47,143 nt of DNA from an uncultured Nitrospiraceae bacterium (GTDB lineage Bacteria > Nitrospirota > Thermodesulfovibrionia > Thermodesulfovibrionales > Thermodesulfovibrionaceae), in assembly GCA_937139565.1 (NCBI GenBank), contig CAKZQH010000095.1:1-47143 (forward strand), read 5' to 3'. The position numbers and the translations under genes are program-made. Below the pieces are notes generated by a model that saw nothing but the letters and a program-made list of their open reading frames with translations, was not told the DNA's origin and did not search any database. Positions 29,421-37,439 of the stretch are shown here, in pieces. Numbering within the stretch: position 1 is the first letter of the stretch; every line of letters begins with the position of its first letter.

Positions 29421-30833
29421 ATGATTATGAACATGTTTGATAGGTTATCTCTTAAGTGGAAACTTATAATACTTCTGCTTTTTCTTAATTTTACCCTTAT
29501 GTCATCGCTTTATATTTTCTATGGTCAGACAGAAAAGAGGCTTTTAAAGGAAATTGAAAAACAAACAGTTGATCTTACTAGAGCCATACAAATAGGTGTG
29601 GAGGAAGTTACAAGGGGTGGTTCCAATAAGCTTTCAGAATATTTAAGTAGGATTAATACAAAAGGAATTAAAGAAGTATCAATTATAAGTAATGCTGAGC
29701 AAATAATTGCAAGCACAAATCCTCAAAACATTGGCAAACCGATAACTCATCGTAAAAAAGAGCTAATAATAAAGGCAGAACTTGGAGAACCTGTCTTTGA
29801 GGAGGAAAATGTTTACAATGTAATAGTGCCTGTCATAGCTGGTAATGTTCAATACGGTTATATTCATTTAAGGATAAATAAGGATGATTTTTCTCAAATA
29901 CTTAAAGAAAATGCCTTAAAAAGAATGTTAACCACTCTTTTTATTTTCTCTATTGGTATTATTTTTACCTACCTTATCTCGAGGAGATATACTAAACCAA
30001 TTGATACATTAACAGAGGCTGCTATGAAGGTCGCACAGGGAGATTTCTCTTATAGATTGGACATTAAAGGAAAAGATGAGATAGGAAAGATTGCTGAAAG
30101 TTTTAATTTTATGATCCAGAAGCTTGAGGAAAATCAGCTTTTACAAAAAAGACTTAGAGAAGCAGAACATCTCTCTGCAATCGGACAATTAAGTAGAACA
30201 ATTGCTCATGAAATAAGAAACCCTCTTAATTATATTAATTTAAGTATTGACCATCTAATTGAAAAATTGAAAAAAGACAATATGAATTCTCATGACTATG
30301 TGAGACTTCTTGAAAACATGAAGGGCGAAATTTATAGGGTAAATAATCTTGTAACAGATTATTTAGAATATACAAGGCCCCTTAAATTGAATAGAAAACC
30401 GTCAAGTATTCTTGAGATAATAGATGATGTGGTTTCGGTTATAGAACCAACGGCTGAACAAAATGGTGTTACTATTTATCGAGATTATAACATTGACTTT
30501 ACTTTAAGTGTGGATATAGATCTAATGAAAAGCTGTTTTTTAAATATTATTACCAATTCCCTTCAAGCTATGAAAGATACAGATGTTAAAAGTCTTTTTA
30601 TTAAAACTGAACTCGTATCAGATGAGCTACTGATAAGTATTTCTGATACAGGAATTGGAGTGTCTGAGGAGTTTTTGGATAAGATTTTTGAACCCTTTTT
30701 CTCTACCAAAAAAGGCGGGCTTGGACTGGGACTTCCTCTTGCAAAAAAAGTTGTGGAAGAGCATGGTGGCAGGATAGAATTTATAAGTATCCTGGGAAAG
30801 GGTAGTGAGATAAAAATTTATCTGCCTGTTTAA
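29421..30833 (+). CDS. ZraS/NtrB-like membrane sensor histidine kinase (HAMP)
   Basis: Two TM segments, periplasmic domain, HAMP, HEIRNPLNYI, KKGGLGLGLPLAKKVVEEHGG. Confidence 0.93.
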   Translation: MIMNMFDRLSLKWKLIILLLFLNFTLMSSLYIFYGQTEKRLLKEIEKQTVDLTRAIQIGVEEVTRGGSNKLSEYLSRINTKGIKEVSIISNAEQIIASTNPQNIGKPITHRKKELIIKAELGEPVFEEENVYNVIVPVIAGNVQYGYIHLRINKDDFSQILKENALKRMLTTLFIFSIGIIFTYLISRRYTKPIDTLTEAAMKVAQGDFSYRLDIKGKDEIGKIAESFNFMIQKLEENQLLQKRLREAEHLSAIGQLSRTIAHEIRNPLNYINLSIDHLIEKLKKDNMNSHDYVRLLENMKGEIYRVNNLVTDYLEYTRPLKLNRKPSSILEIIDDVVSVIEPTAEQNGVTIYRDYNIDFTLSVDIDLMKSCFLNIITNSLQAMKDTDVKSLFIKTELVSDELLISISDTGIGVSEEFLDKIFEPFFSTKKGGLGLGLPLAKKVVEEHGGRIEFISILGKGSEIKIYLPV

Positions 30834-30839
30834 AAAAGG

Positions 30840-32225
30840 ATGACATCTGTACTAATTATAGATGATGAACCTCTTCAGAGAGAAATTTTAGCAACCATAA
30901 TCAACGAAGAGGGTTATAATGTTTATTCTGCTGGTTCAGTGGAGGAAGGAAGAAATATTTTAGAGCTTTACCATCCAGAGATTATTCTTACTGATTTAAA
31001 GCTTGGAAATGAAAATGGTATGGAAATATTGAATGAACTTCCCTATGAGCCCTATTCTCCAGCAGTGATTGTTATAACAGCTTTTGGAACAATTTCTTCG
31101 GCAGTGGATGCAATAAAGAAAGGTGCTTTTGATTATCTTACAAAACCAGTTGATAAGGAGGTTTTAATTCTTACTATAAAAAAAGCAGAAGAGAGAATAA
31201 ACCTAATAAAGGAAAATCTAAGACTCCGTGAAGAATTATATGGGCAATTTAAAATTGAGGGAATAATTGGAAAATCAAAGAAAATGCTTCAAATTATTGA
31301 TATTGTTAAAAAAGTAACTCCCACATCTGCTACAGTTCTTATTTATGGGGAAAGTGGAACAGGAAAAGAACTTATTGCAAAGGCTATTCACTATAATTCA
31401 CCGCGAAAAGACAAGCCTTTTATTGCAATTAACTGCGCTGCTATACCGGAGTCTCTTATAGAATCTGAGCTTTTTGGCTATGAACCAGGAGCATTTACAG
31501 GTGCTAACATAAGGAAAATAGGACTGATTGAATCTGCCCATGGAGGAACACTTTTTCTTGATGAGATTGCTGAATTACCCCTTGTGCTTCAATCAAAACT
31601 TCTTCGGGTACTTCAGGAAAAAGAGGTAAGAAGAATAGGAGGTAAGGATACTATAAAAGTAGATGTAAGAATTATTGCAGCAACTAACAAAAACTTAGTC
31701 GAAGAAGTTGAAAAGAATAAGTTCAGAGAAGACCTTTATTATCGATTAAAGGTGGTTACTGTTGAAATTCCTCCTCTTAGGGAGAGGAAAGAAGACATTC
31801 CGGAGCTTGTAAATTTCTTTATCGAAAAATATTCTCGAGAATTTGGAAAAAGAATTTCCCGAATTGAGGAAAAAGCTTTGCAGGCTCTACTTAATTACTC
31901 TTGGCCAGGTAATATAAGACAACTTGAAACAGTTATAGAAAGGGCAATAATTATTTGTGATGGCGAAAAGATAACTTTAAAGGATATTCAGGATGAATTT
32001 AGGTTTGCAGTTGCTCGGAATGTGTTTGATATTGACATTCCTGAGGAGGGTATCAACTATGAGGAGCTTGAAAAGGAATTACTTAAAAAAGCAATGATAA
32101 AATCCAATTATGTTGTAGCTAAAGCAGCAAGACTTTTAGGAATGAGCTATAAAACTTTCTGGTATAGACTTGAAAAGTTTGGGCTCTTTGAAAATCTCCC
32201 GAAAAGGGAAAATTTCCCCAAATGA
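30840..32225 (+). CDS. Sigma-54-dependent NtrC/ZraR-like response regulator
   Basis: REC domain, GESGTGKELIAKAIHYNS, GAFTGA, FLDEIAEL, C-terminal Fis-type HTH. Confidence 0.96.
   Translation: MTSVLIIDDEPLQREILATIINEEGYNVYSAGSVEEGRNILELYHPEIILTDLKLGNENGMEILNELPYEPYSPAVIVITAFGTISSAVDAIKKGAFDYLTKPVDKEVLILTIKKAEERINLIKENLRLREELYGQFKIEGIIGKSKKMLQIIDIVKKVTPTSATVLIYGESGTGKELIAKAIHYNSPRKDKPFIAINCAAIPESLIESELFGYEPGAFTGANIRKIGLIESAHGGTLFLDEIAELPLVLQSKLLRVLQEKEVRRIGGKDTIKVDVRIIAATNKNLVEEVEKNKFREDLYYRLKVVTVEIPPLRERKEDIPELVNFFIEKYSREFGKRISRIEEKALQALLNYSWPGNIRQLETVIERAIIICDGEKITLKDIQDEFRFAVARNVFDIDIPEEGINYEELEKELLKKAMIKSNYVVAKAARLLGMSYKTFWYRLEKFGLFENLPKRENFPK
32206..32218. promoter_or_regulatory. Palindrome GGGAAAATTTCCC, possible enhancer (UAS) of the sigma-54 promoter
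   Basis: Perfect inverted repeat about 55-65 bp upstream of the -24 element. Confidence 0.4.
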
Positions 32226-32268
32226 GGAATTTCATGCTTCAGAAAATAGCCATTTTACTAATCTTTTT

Positions 32269-32285
32269 TTGGCATAAAATTTGCT
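32269..32285 (+). promoter_or_regulatory. Sigma-54 (-24/-12) promoter
   Basis: TTGGCAT-AAAAT-TTGCT, GG (32271) to GC (32283) spacing exactly 12. Confidence 0.8.
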
Positions 32286-32356
32286 TATTATTATATATGC
32301 CAAAAACTGATTATCCCTTTAAAAACTAAAAAAAGGAAAGGAGGTGAAATAGGAAG

Positions 32357-32791
32357 ATGAAGAAAATTTTAGCAATTCTTATGGCAATGGTATTTGCTCT
32401 TACCACAGCAGTTGCATTTGCAGAGCAGCCTGCAACAAAACCAGCTGAGCCTGCAAAGAAGGCTGAACCCGCAAAACCAGCTGAGCCTGCAAAGCCAGCT
32501 AAGGAAAAGGTTAAGCAAATTACTGGTGAGGTTACCGCTGTTGACACAGTTGGTAAAGCCATCACAGTAAAGAGCAAAAAGCAGGAGCTTACAATCGGTG
32601 TAACCGATGAGCAGATTAAGGATGTTAAGGCTGGTGACAAGGTTGTAGTAAAATACACCGAGAAGGAAGGTAAGCTTACAGCAAAGAGCGTAAAGAAAGT
32701 TGCAGCCAAAGCTGAGAAAAAAGGTGAGGTAAAGAAAGAAGCAAAGCCAGCAGAAAAACCAGCAGAAAAACCAGCAGAGAAGAAGCAGTAA
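32357..32791 (+). CDS. Secreted Ala/Pro/Lys-rich protein with central small beta (DUF5666-like) domain
   Basis: Signal peptide; KPAEPAKKAEPAKPAEPAKPAKEK and KPAEKPAEKPAEKK repeats; KQITGEVTAVDTVGKAITVKSKKQ. Confidence 0.8.
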   Translation: MKKILAILMAMVFALTTAVAFAEQPATKPAEPAKKAEPAKPAEPAKPAKEKVKQITGEVTAVDTVGKAITVKSKKQELTIGVTDEQIKDVKAGDKVVVKYTEKEGKLTAKSVKKVAAKAEKKGEVKKEAKPAEKPAEKPAEKKQ

Positions 32792-32806
32792 TTCTCTTCT
32801 TAAGTT

Positions 32807-32838
32807 AAAAGGTGGGAGATTTTTCTCCCACCTTTTTT
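32807..32838 (+). terminator. Intrinsic terminator
   Basis: AAGGTGGGAGA-TTTT-TCTCCCACCTT then T-run. Confidence 0.88.
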
Positions 32839-33220
32839 ATACTTCCACTCCTCTCTTTCTTAGTTCCTCTAATTTCTTTTCTCTGCAGGTTTTGCATCTA
32901 AACTCAGGCTCAGGATCATGGAGTTTGTCGTAGTTTTTAGTTTTTACAACCCTATAGCCTTCACATATAACTCCACAATCGGCGCATTTAACATTTTCCT
33001 TTATCTGCCAGAGAGGGAAAAATGCTGGTATTTTGAAATGAGATTTAAAAATAGCTTTGTCGATAAACCAGAATACATTTGCAAGAAGAAACTGATTAAG
33101 TAAAAAAGCCGGTATGGTGTGAATTTTCAGATAATCACTCAAGAAAAATTGAAGTAATGCGCCTGCAATTCCAGAAAGAACAATCCATCTGCCAAAGACA
33201 TATACAAACCATGTTTTCAT
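32837..33220 (-). CDS. Membrane protein with C-terminal zinc-ribbon
   Basis: Two TM helices, then CADCGVIC...CKTCREKK; start likely MKTWF. Confidence 0.65.
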   Translation of the reverse strand: MKTWFVYVFGRWIVLSGIAGALLQFFLSDYLKIHTIPAFLLNQFLLANVFWFIDKAIFKSHFKIPAFFPLWQIKENVKCADCGVICEGYRVVKTKNYDKLHDPEPEFRCKTCREKKLEELRKRGVEV

Positions 33221-33471
33221 TAATAAACCTCCTCTCAAGATTAGAAAAATAAAAAAATTATAATAATCTTTTTTTGAATTGTTTAAAAGTCTTTAAATTT
33301 AAGTTTAACATTTTTGAGTGACATAGAAAAAAGGTAAAATGAGCATTATTAGAATATCTCAATAAATCAATCTGTAGAGCAAAGCATTATTTCATAATGA
33401 CTTAAATTCCAAAAAAAGAGATTGCTTCGCTCTACTCCATCAGAAACTCAGTGATTGTTAAAATTAAAAAT

Positions 33472-33759
33472 TTAAGCTTTTAAGTTTTTAATTAACTCAT
33501 CAATAACTATAGCAGGCATAGTCATTAACTGCACAGTTCCTCTTGAACCAAGTTCTACTGACATTTTCATCACAGTTATATTGTCTGGAGCTTCAACGAT
33601 ATTTACGAAGTCATAAGGTCCAAGAACAGCAAACTGCTGAATTATTTTAACTCCCATTTTCTCAATTTCCTTGTTAACTTCCAATATTCTTTCTGGTTTG
33701 TTTTTTAATGTTTCTCTCCCATCATCTGTAAGGGTACTTAAAATAACATAATAAGGCAT
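33472..33759 (-). CDS. GYD-domain protein
   Basis: YVILSTLTDDGRETLKNKPERI...GPYDFVNIVEAPD. Confidence 0.9.
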   Translation of the reverse strand: MPYYVILSTLTDDGRETLKNKPERILEVNKEIEKMGVKIIQQFAVLGPYDFVNIVEAPDNITVMKMSVELGSRGTVQLMTMPAIVIDELIKNLKA

Positions 33760-33825
33760 AAAGCACCTCCTAGAATAATTTTCTCAATTATACCAATTTT
33801 TCGATAAATTTTTTATAATTAAAAT

Positions 33826-34140
33826 ATGGATTACATGGTAGTCTTCATAACTGCACCGAATGAAGAAGAAGCTTTAAAGATATCCAAGACATTGGTCGAG
33901 GAAAAACTTGCTGGTTGTATAAATATAATTCGGAATATCCGTTCAATTTATTTCTGGCAGGGAAAAATAGAAGACGATACTGAAGTATTAATGATTATTA
34001 AGACTAAAGAGGAACTTTTTGAAGAACTTGAAAAAAGAGTGAAATCATTACACTCCTATACCGTTCCTGAAATTATAGGCATTAAAATTAAAAAAGGTTC
34101 AGAAAGCTACTTAAAATGGTTAAGTGAGGTTACCAAATGA
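33826..34140 (+). CDS. cutA: Divalent-cation tolerance protein CutA
   Basis: VFITAPNEEEALKISKTLVEEKLAGCINII..IYFWQGKIEDDTEVLMIIKT..HSYTVPEII. Confidence 0.96.
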   Translation: MDYMVVFITAPNEEEALKISKTLVEEKLAGCINIIRNIRSIYFWQGKIEDDTEVLMIIKTKEELFEELEKRVKSLHSYTVPEIIGIKIKKGSESYLKWLSEVTK

Positions 34141-34439
34141 AAGAAAAGGCTTATACTTCCCTTATTTGTAAGAATTTCTGTGTTTATTACAAAGAGGGTA
34201 AGGAAAGAGAGATTTGCGGAGGGTATTTTTACCTTATGCACAACATGACTTCTTCGGAAATAGGCGAACTCATCAATCTTTTAAACTTAAATCTATATAA
34301 GGGCTGTGATGAAGCATCCTTTGTTTGTGAGAAATGTCAGTTTAAAGAAGATGGATGTGACTTCTTCATTGATAAAAGTGCTACTCCTTGCGGTGGATAT
34401 TTAATAATTGGTAGGCTACTAAATAGAATTAATTTCTGA
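34137..34439 (+). CDS. Cys-rich conserved hypothetical protein, coupled to cutA
   Basis: ATGA overlap with cutA; multiple Cys (CKNFC, CEKCQFKEDGC). Confidence 0.65.
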   Translation: MKEKAYTSLICKNFCVYYKEGKEREICGGYFYLMHNMTSSEIGELINLLNLNLYKGCDEASFVCEKCQFKEDGCDFFIDKSATPCGGYLIIGRLLNRINF

Positions 34440-34531
34440 AATTTATTATATTCCCTCCCTAATAAAACATCTCAAAAGCTATTGTCCTATTTCTTTAATT
34501 AGGGAGAAATCCCGATACTCCTAATTAAGAC

Positions 34532-34611
34532 TTAACTCAACTTTATCACTAGGAACTTAAAAACCACTGTAAATCAATGAGTTATCATCTAAAGATTAGT
34601 CTATAAGCCCT
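34532..34611 (+). mobile_element. Remnant 3' end of IS256-like element
   Basis: About 75% identical by eye to 47065-47143, the sequence following the IS256-type transposase stop. Confidence 0.6.
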
Positions 34612-34768
34612 CTAAGCTATTTTTAAACCATCTGATTTTACTCTAACTGTCTATATTTTCCTCCTGCCTCCTTGTTATCTTATTTGCTAATCTGATCGTC
34701 TCTCTACGTTCCGCTCTATTCTTGCAATGAGAAACTCACCCCTTTCTGTAATTGCGAGCTCCTCTTCT

Positions 34769-35069
34769 GTCATTGCGAGGAGCGCAAGCGACGAAGGGAT
34801 CTCCCACATCGTCATTGCGAGGGGCTTCAGCCCCGAAGCAATCTCGCCTTTTCTCTATCGCTTAGAATGAGATTCCTCACTCCGTTCGGAATGACAGTAG
34901 AGGAGAAGTCATTGCGAGCGCCAGCGAAGGGATCTCGTAGTTGCCTCTTTGTAGGCTTTACTTAGAGACTGCTTCGGGACATCGAGTCCCTCGCAGTTAC
35001 AAAGGGAAGTGTCATTGCGAGTATTTTCTTCTCTATCATTGCGAGGAGCGCAAGCGACGAAGGGATCTC
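34769..35069. repeat. Array of REP-like palindromes GTCATTGCGAG(G)AGC..GACGAAG..ATCTC, both orientations
   Basis: Units at 34769-34803, 34811-34845, 34868-34893(rc), 34909-34938, 34965-35000(rc, degenerate), 35011, 35036-35069. Confidence 0.9.
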
Positions 35070-35076
35070 ATTCTGA

Positions 35077-35382
35077 GAGAATATTGGGGAATTTGATGCA
35101 AAGTTAAAAAGAGAGGGAATTGTTCATTACTTTTCATATCCTCATTGTCCAAAGATAAATACCTATATTGAGAGATATAACAGGACCATACAGGAGGAGT
35201 ATATTGATAACAATCTGGATGTAATTTTTGATAAACCACTGTTTTACCAGAGACTTGCAGATTATCTGATATTTTATAATACAAAAAGACCACATAGGAC
35301 TCTGGGATTAAAAAGCCCAATAGAGTATCTAATAGAAAAAGGAGGAATGTCGCAAATGTGTTTAACTTATACAAGGAGTTGA
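35077..35382 (+). pseudogene. 3' fragment of IS3/IS481-superfamily DDE transposase (integrase core C-terminus)
   Basis: Translates GEFDAKLKREGIVHYFSYPHCPKINTYIERYNRTIQEEYIDNN...FYNTKRPHRTLGLKSPIEYL*. Confidence 0.88.
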
Positions 35383-35440
35383 CTTATGTTGATTAATAGG
35401 TTACACTTTTTTATAAATATCCTAAAATGGAGGGATAATT

Positions 35441-35959
35441 ATGAGCACTGCTTTAGTTGCAAGTGAAAAAAAAGGGATAGCAGAGGCGAGAATTCTTCAA
35501 CTTGTAACCTTTACCCTTGCTGAGGAAGAATATGCCGTTGATATTTTAAAGGTCCAGGAAATCAATAGAATGAAAGAAATCACCCGAGTTCCCAATGCTC
35601 CTCATTATGTGGAAGGCGTTATTAATCTTCGTGGTAAGGTCATTCCTGTAGTGAGTTTAAGAAAGAAATTTGGACTACCTGAAGAAGAGGATACAGCTAA
35701 AAAAAGAATAATGATTATGGACATTCAGGGAGTGACAATCGGTCTTATTGTTGATTCAGTGAATGAGGTTTTAAGAATATCAAGTGACATTGTTGAACCA
35801 CCTCCTGCGATGACATCTTCTGTTAGTTCAGAATTCATATGGGGAATTGCAAAACTTGAAGACAGACTTATAATACTTCTTGACATGGATAGATTTATAG
35901 GTAAAGAGGAAAGCATGGGAATGATAGGAGAGGCAGAGAAATTTGCTATCGAGAGTTAA
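35441..35959 (+). CDS. cheW: Chemotaxis coupling protein CheW
   Basis: LVTFTLAEEEYAVDILKVQEINRMKEITRVPNAPHYVEGVINLRGKVIPVVSLRKKFG. Confidence 0.96.
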   Translation: MSTALVASEKKGIAEARILQLVTFTLAEEEYAVDILKVQEINRMKEITRVPNAPHYVEGVINLRGKVIPVVSLRKKFGLPEEEDTAKKRIMIMDIQGVTIGLIVDSVNEVLRISSDIVEPPPAMTSSVSSEFIWGIAKLEDRLIILLDMDRFIGKEESMGMIGEAEKFAIES

Positions 35960-36359
35960 AAATTCTGTGCCTTCCCTTTCCTCGCCAACAGGGCTTTGAG
36001 AAATCATCGCGAAAGGAGTATGTTTTTCCATTATTAATGTTGTGTATTGATCTTGCAAGGAGAAATATTTCTCCTCTTTTAGAAAACATTTTTGCACCCT
36101 GAACCAATACCTCATCGCCTGTTTTAAATTCTATTTTTTCTTGCTCAATAAACCAACGAGGTCCTGTTATTACACTGTAAATTCTGTCGTTTCTTGAGAT
36201 ACCCAAGATTACAGGGCCATGTTCTCTAATTATTATCTCAGCTATTTTGCCTCTAATTGATATTTCTGTATTTGGGTCATAGCTTTCTTCCCATTCTTGA
36301 GCAGAGGCAATACCACTTACGGTTAATATTAAGCTTATCAATAAAATAATTTGTTTCAT
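35946..36359 (-). CDS. Secreted small OB-fold-like protein
   Basis: Signal peptide MKQIILLISLILTVSGIASA; ISIRGKIAEIIIREHGPVILGI; start corrected from 36416. Confidence 0.65.
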   Translation of the reverse strand: MKQIILLISLILTVSGIASAQEWEESYDPNTEISIRGKIAEIIIREHGPVILGISRNDRIYSVITGPRWFIEQEKIEFKTGDEVLVQGAKMFSKRGEIFLLARSIHNINNGKTYSFRDDFSKPCWRGKGRHRIFNSR

Positions 36360-36403
36360 TTTTTTCCCTGTAAGAAGGGGGCTTGAGAGCCCCCTTTCTT
36401 TTT

Positions 36404-36757
36404 TTACCATCCGCACATTTTTCTGATATTTAATCCTCTCTTACCACCAGCACCGTAGGGCAGTCCCATTTCATGAGCTTTTTTGTGCATTTCTACTCTT
36501 ATTTGAGCTCTTTCTTGTTCCTTCTGTTTGATTGCATTCCAATCAGGATTTTGCTGAGCCCAAAGGGTTAAAAGTTCACCTCTTAGCTGCATATCCTTTT
36601 GATATAGAGGTTGAACTTCTTTGCAATACTGCTGCGCCTTTGCTGGATCCACTCCTATTGGTTGATATTGAGGGCCTCCTCCTCTTTGGGCAAAAGCTAC
36701 TGCTTGAAGACTTACCAAAAGTGCAACCACCACCATGAGACTTAAAACTTTTTTCAT
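36404..36757 (-). CDS. ZraP/Spy-like periplasmic protein (paralogue 1)
   Basis: Signal peptide; LYQKDMQLRGELLTLWAQQNPDWNAIKQKEQERAQIRVEMHKKAHEMGLPYG. Confidence 0.75.
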   Translation of the reverse strand: MKKVLSLMVVVALLVSLQAVAFAQRGGGPQYQPIGVDPAKAQQYCKEVQPLYQKDMQLRGELLTLWAQQNPDWNAIKQKEQERAQIRVEMHKKAHEMGLPYGAGGKRGLNIRKMCGW

Positions 36758-36942
36758 ACAACACCTCCGCTTGTTTTTTATTACCCTGTATTAGGGCTAC
36801 CTCAAGGCATCTTCTCTCAATCACATTGAGCCTCTATTTTGTCCTACCTTCTATTGCTCTCGCCAGACCGAGGAATCTCACAGACCGTTTTGCTATTCAG
36901 AAATCTCATAGTGATTGAAAGATCAGATCCCATACTTCGATT

Positions 36943-37305
36943 TTACCATCCTCTGTGATAATTACAACCACCTCTTCCGCAACCATAGGGTATTCCGAGT
37001 TCCCTTGCTTTTTTCTGTGTTTCAACTCTTATTTGAGCTAATTCCTGTTCCTTTTTGGCAATAAGATTCCAATCTGGATTTTGCTGAGCATAAAGTTGCA
37101 TCAGTTCACCACGGGTCTGCATATGCCTCTGTCTGAGTTGAAGTGTTTCATTGTAAAATTTTTGAGCTTTTTCAGCATCTACTGAATAGTAAGGGCAACC
37201 AGAGTTATAAGGACCTTGTCCTCCTCCTCTCCATGCGTATGCTGTAGTAACGATAAGAGTGATGACAATCATTAAAGATAGGGCCAATATTATGGGTTTC
37301 CTCAT
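36943..37305 (-). CDS. ZraP/Spy-like periplasmic protein (paralogue 2)
   Basis: Signal peptide; LRQRHMQTRGELMQLYAQQNPDWNLIAKKEQELAQIRVETQKKARELGIPYG. Confidence 0.75.
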   Translation of the reverse strand: MRKPIILALSLMIVITLIVTTAYAWRGGGQGPYNSGCPYYSVDAEKAQKFYNETLQLRQRHMQTRGELMQLYAQQNPDWNLIAKKEQELAQIRVETQKKARELGIPYGCGRGGCNYHRGW

Positions 37306-37439
37306 TTCGTTTCACCTCCTTTCCTTTTTCTTTATTTCCTAACAAATCAAAAAATGTGCCAAAATGAAAAAGCATTATCATTAAAGCCGTTAGATAGGAT
37401 TTTACTTTACGGGAGAGGATTATTTTTGCAAAATTTGCA

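Noticed and set aside
32326-32709. Minus-strand 127-aa ORF opposite the KPAEP-repeat protein
   Set aside because: Low-complexity mirror of the repeat-rich sense gene, which has signal peptide, RBS and sigma-54 promoter.
33330-33470. REP-like or riboswitch element near ATTGCTTCGCTCTAC
   Set aside because: Only a short AGATTGCTTCGCTCTA stretch with no complete palindromic unit or recognisable RNA motif.
34769-35069. CRISPR array
   Set aside because: Repeats vary in orientation, length and spacing, are palindromic REP-like units, and no cas genes are nearby.
35036-35374. Minus-strand 112-aa ORF
   Set aside because: Antisense to a clear transposase fragment and REP unit; no protein-like features.
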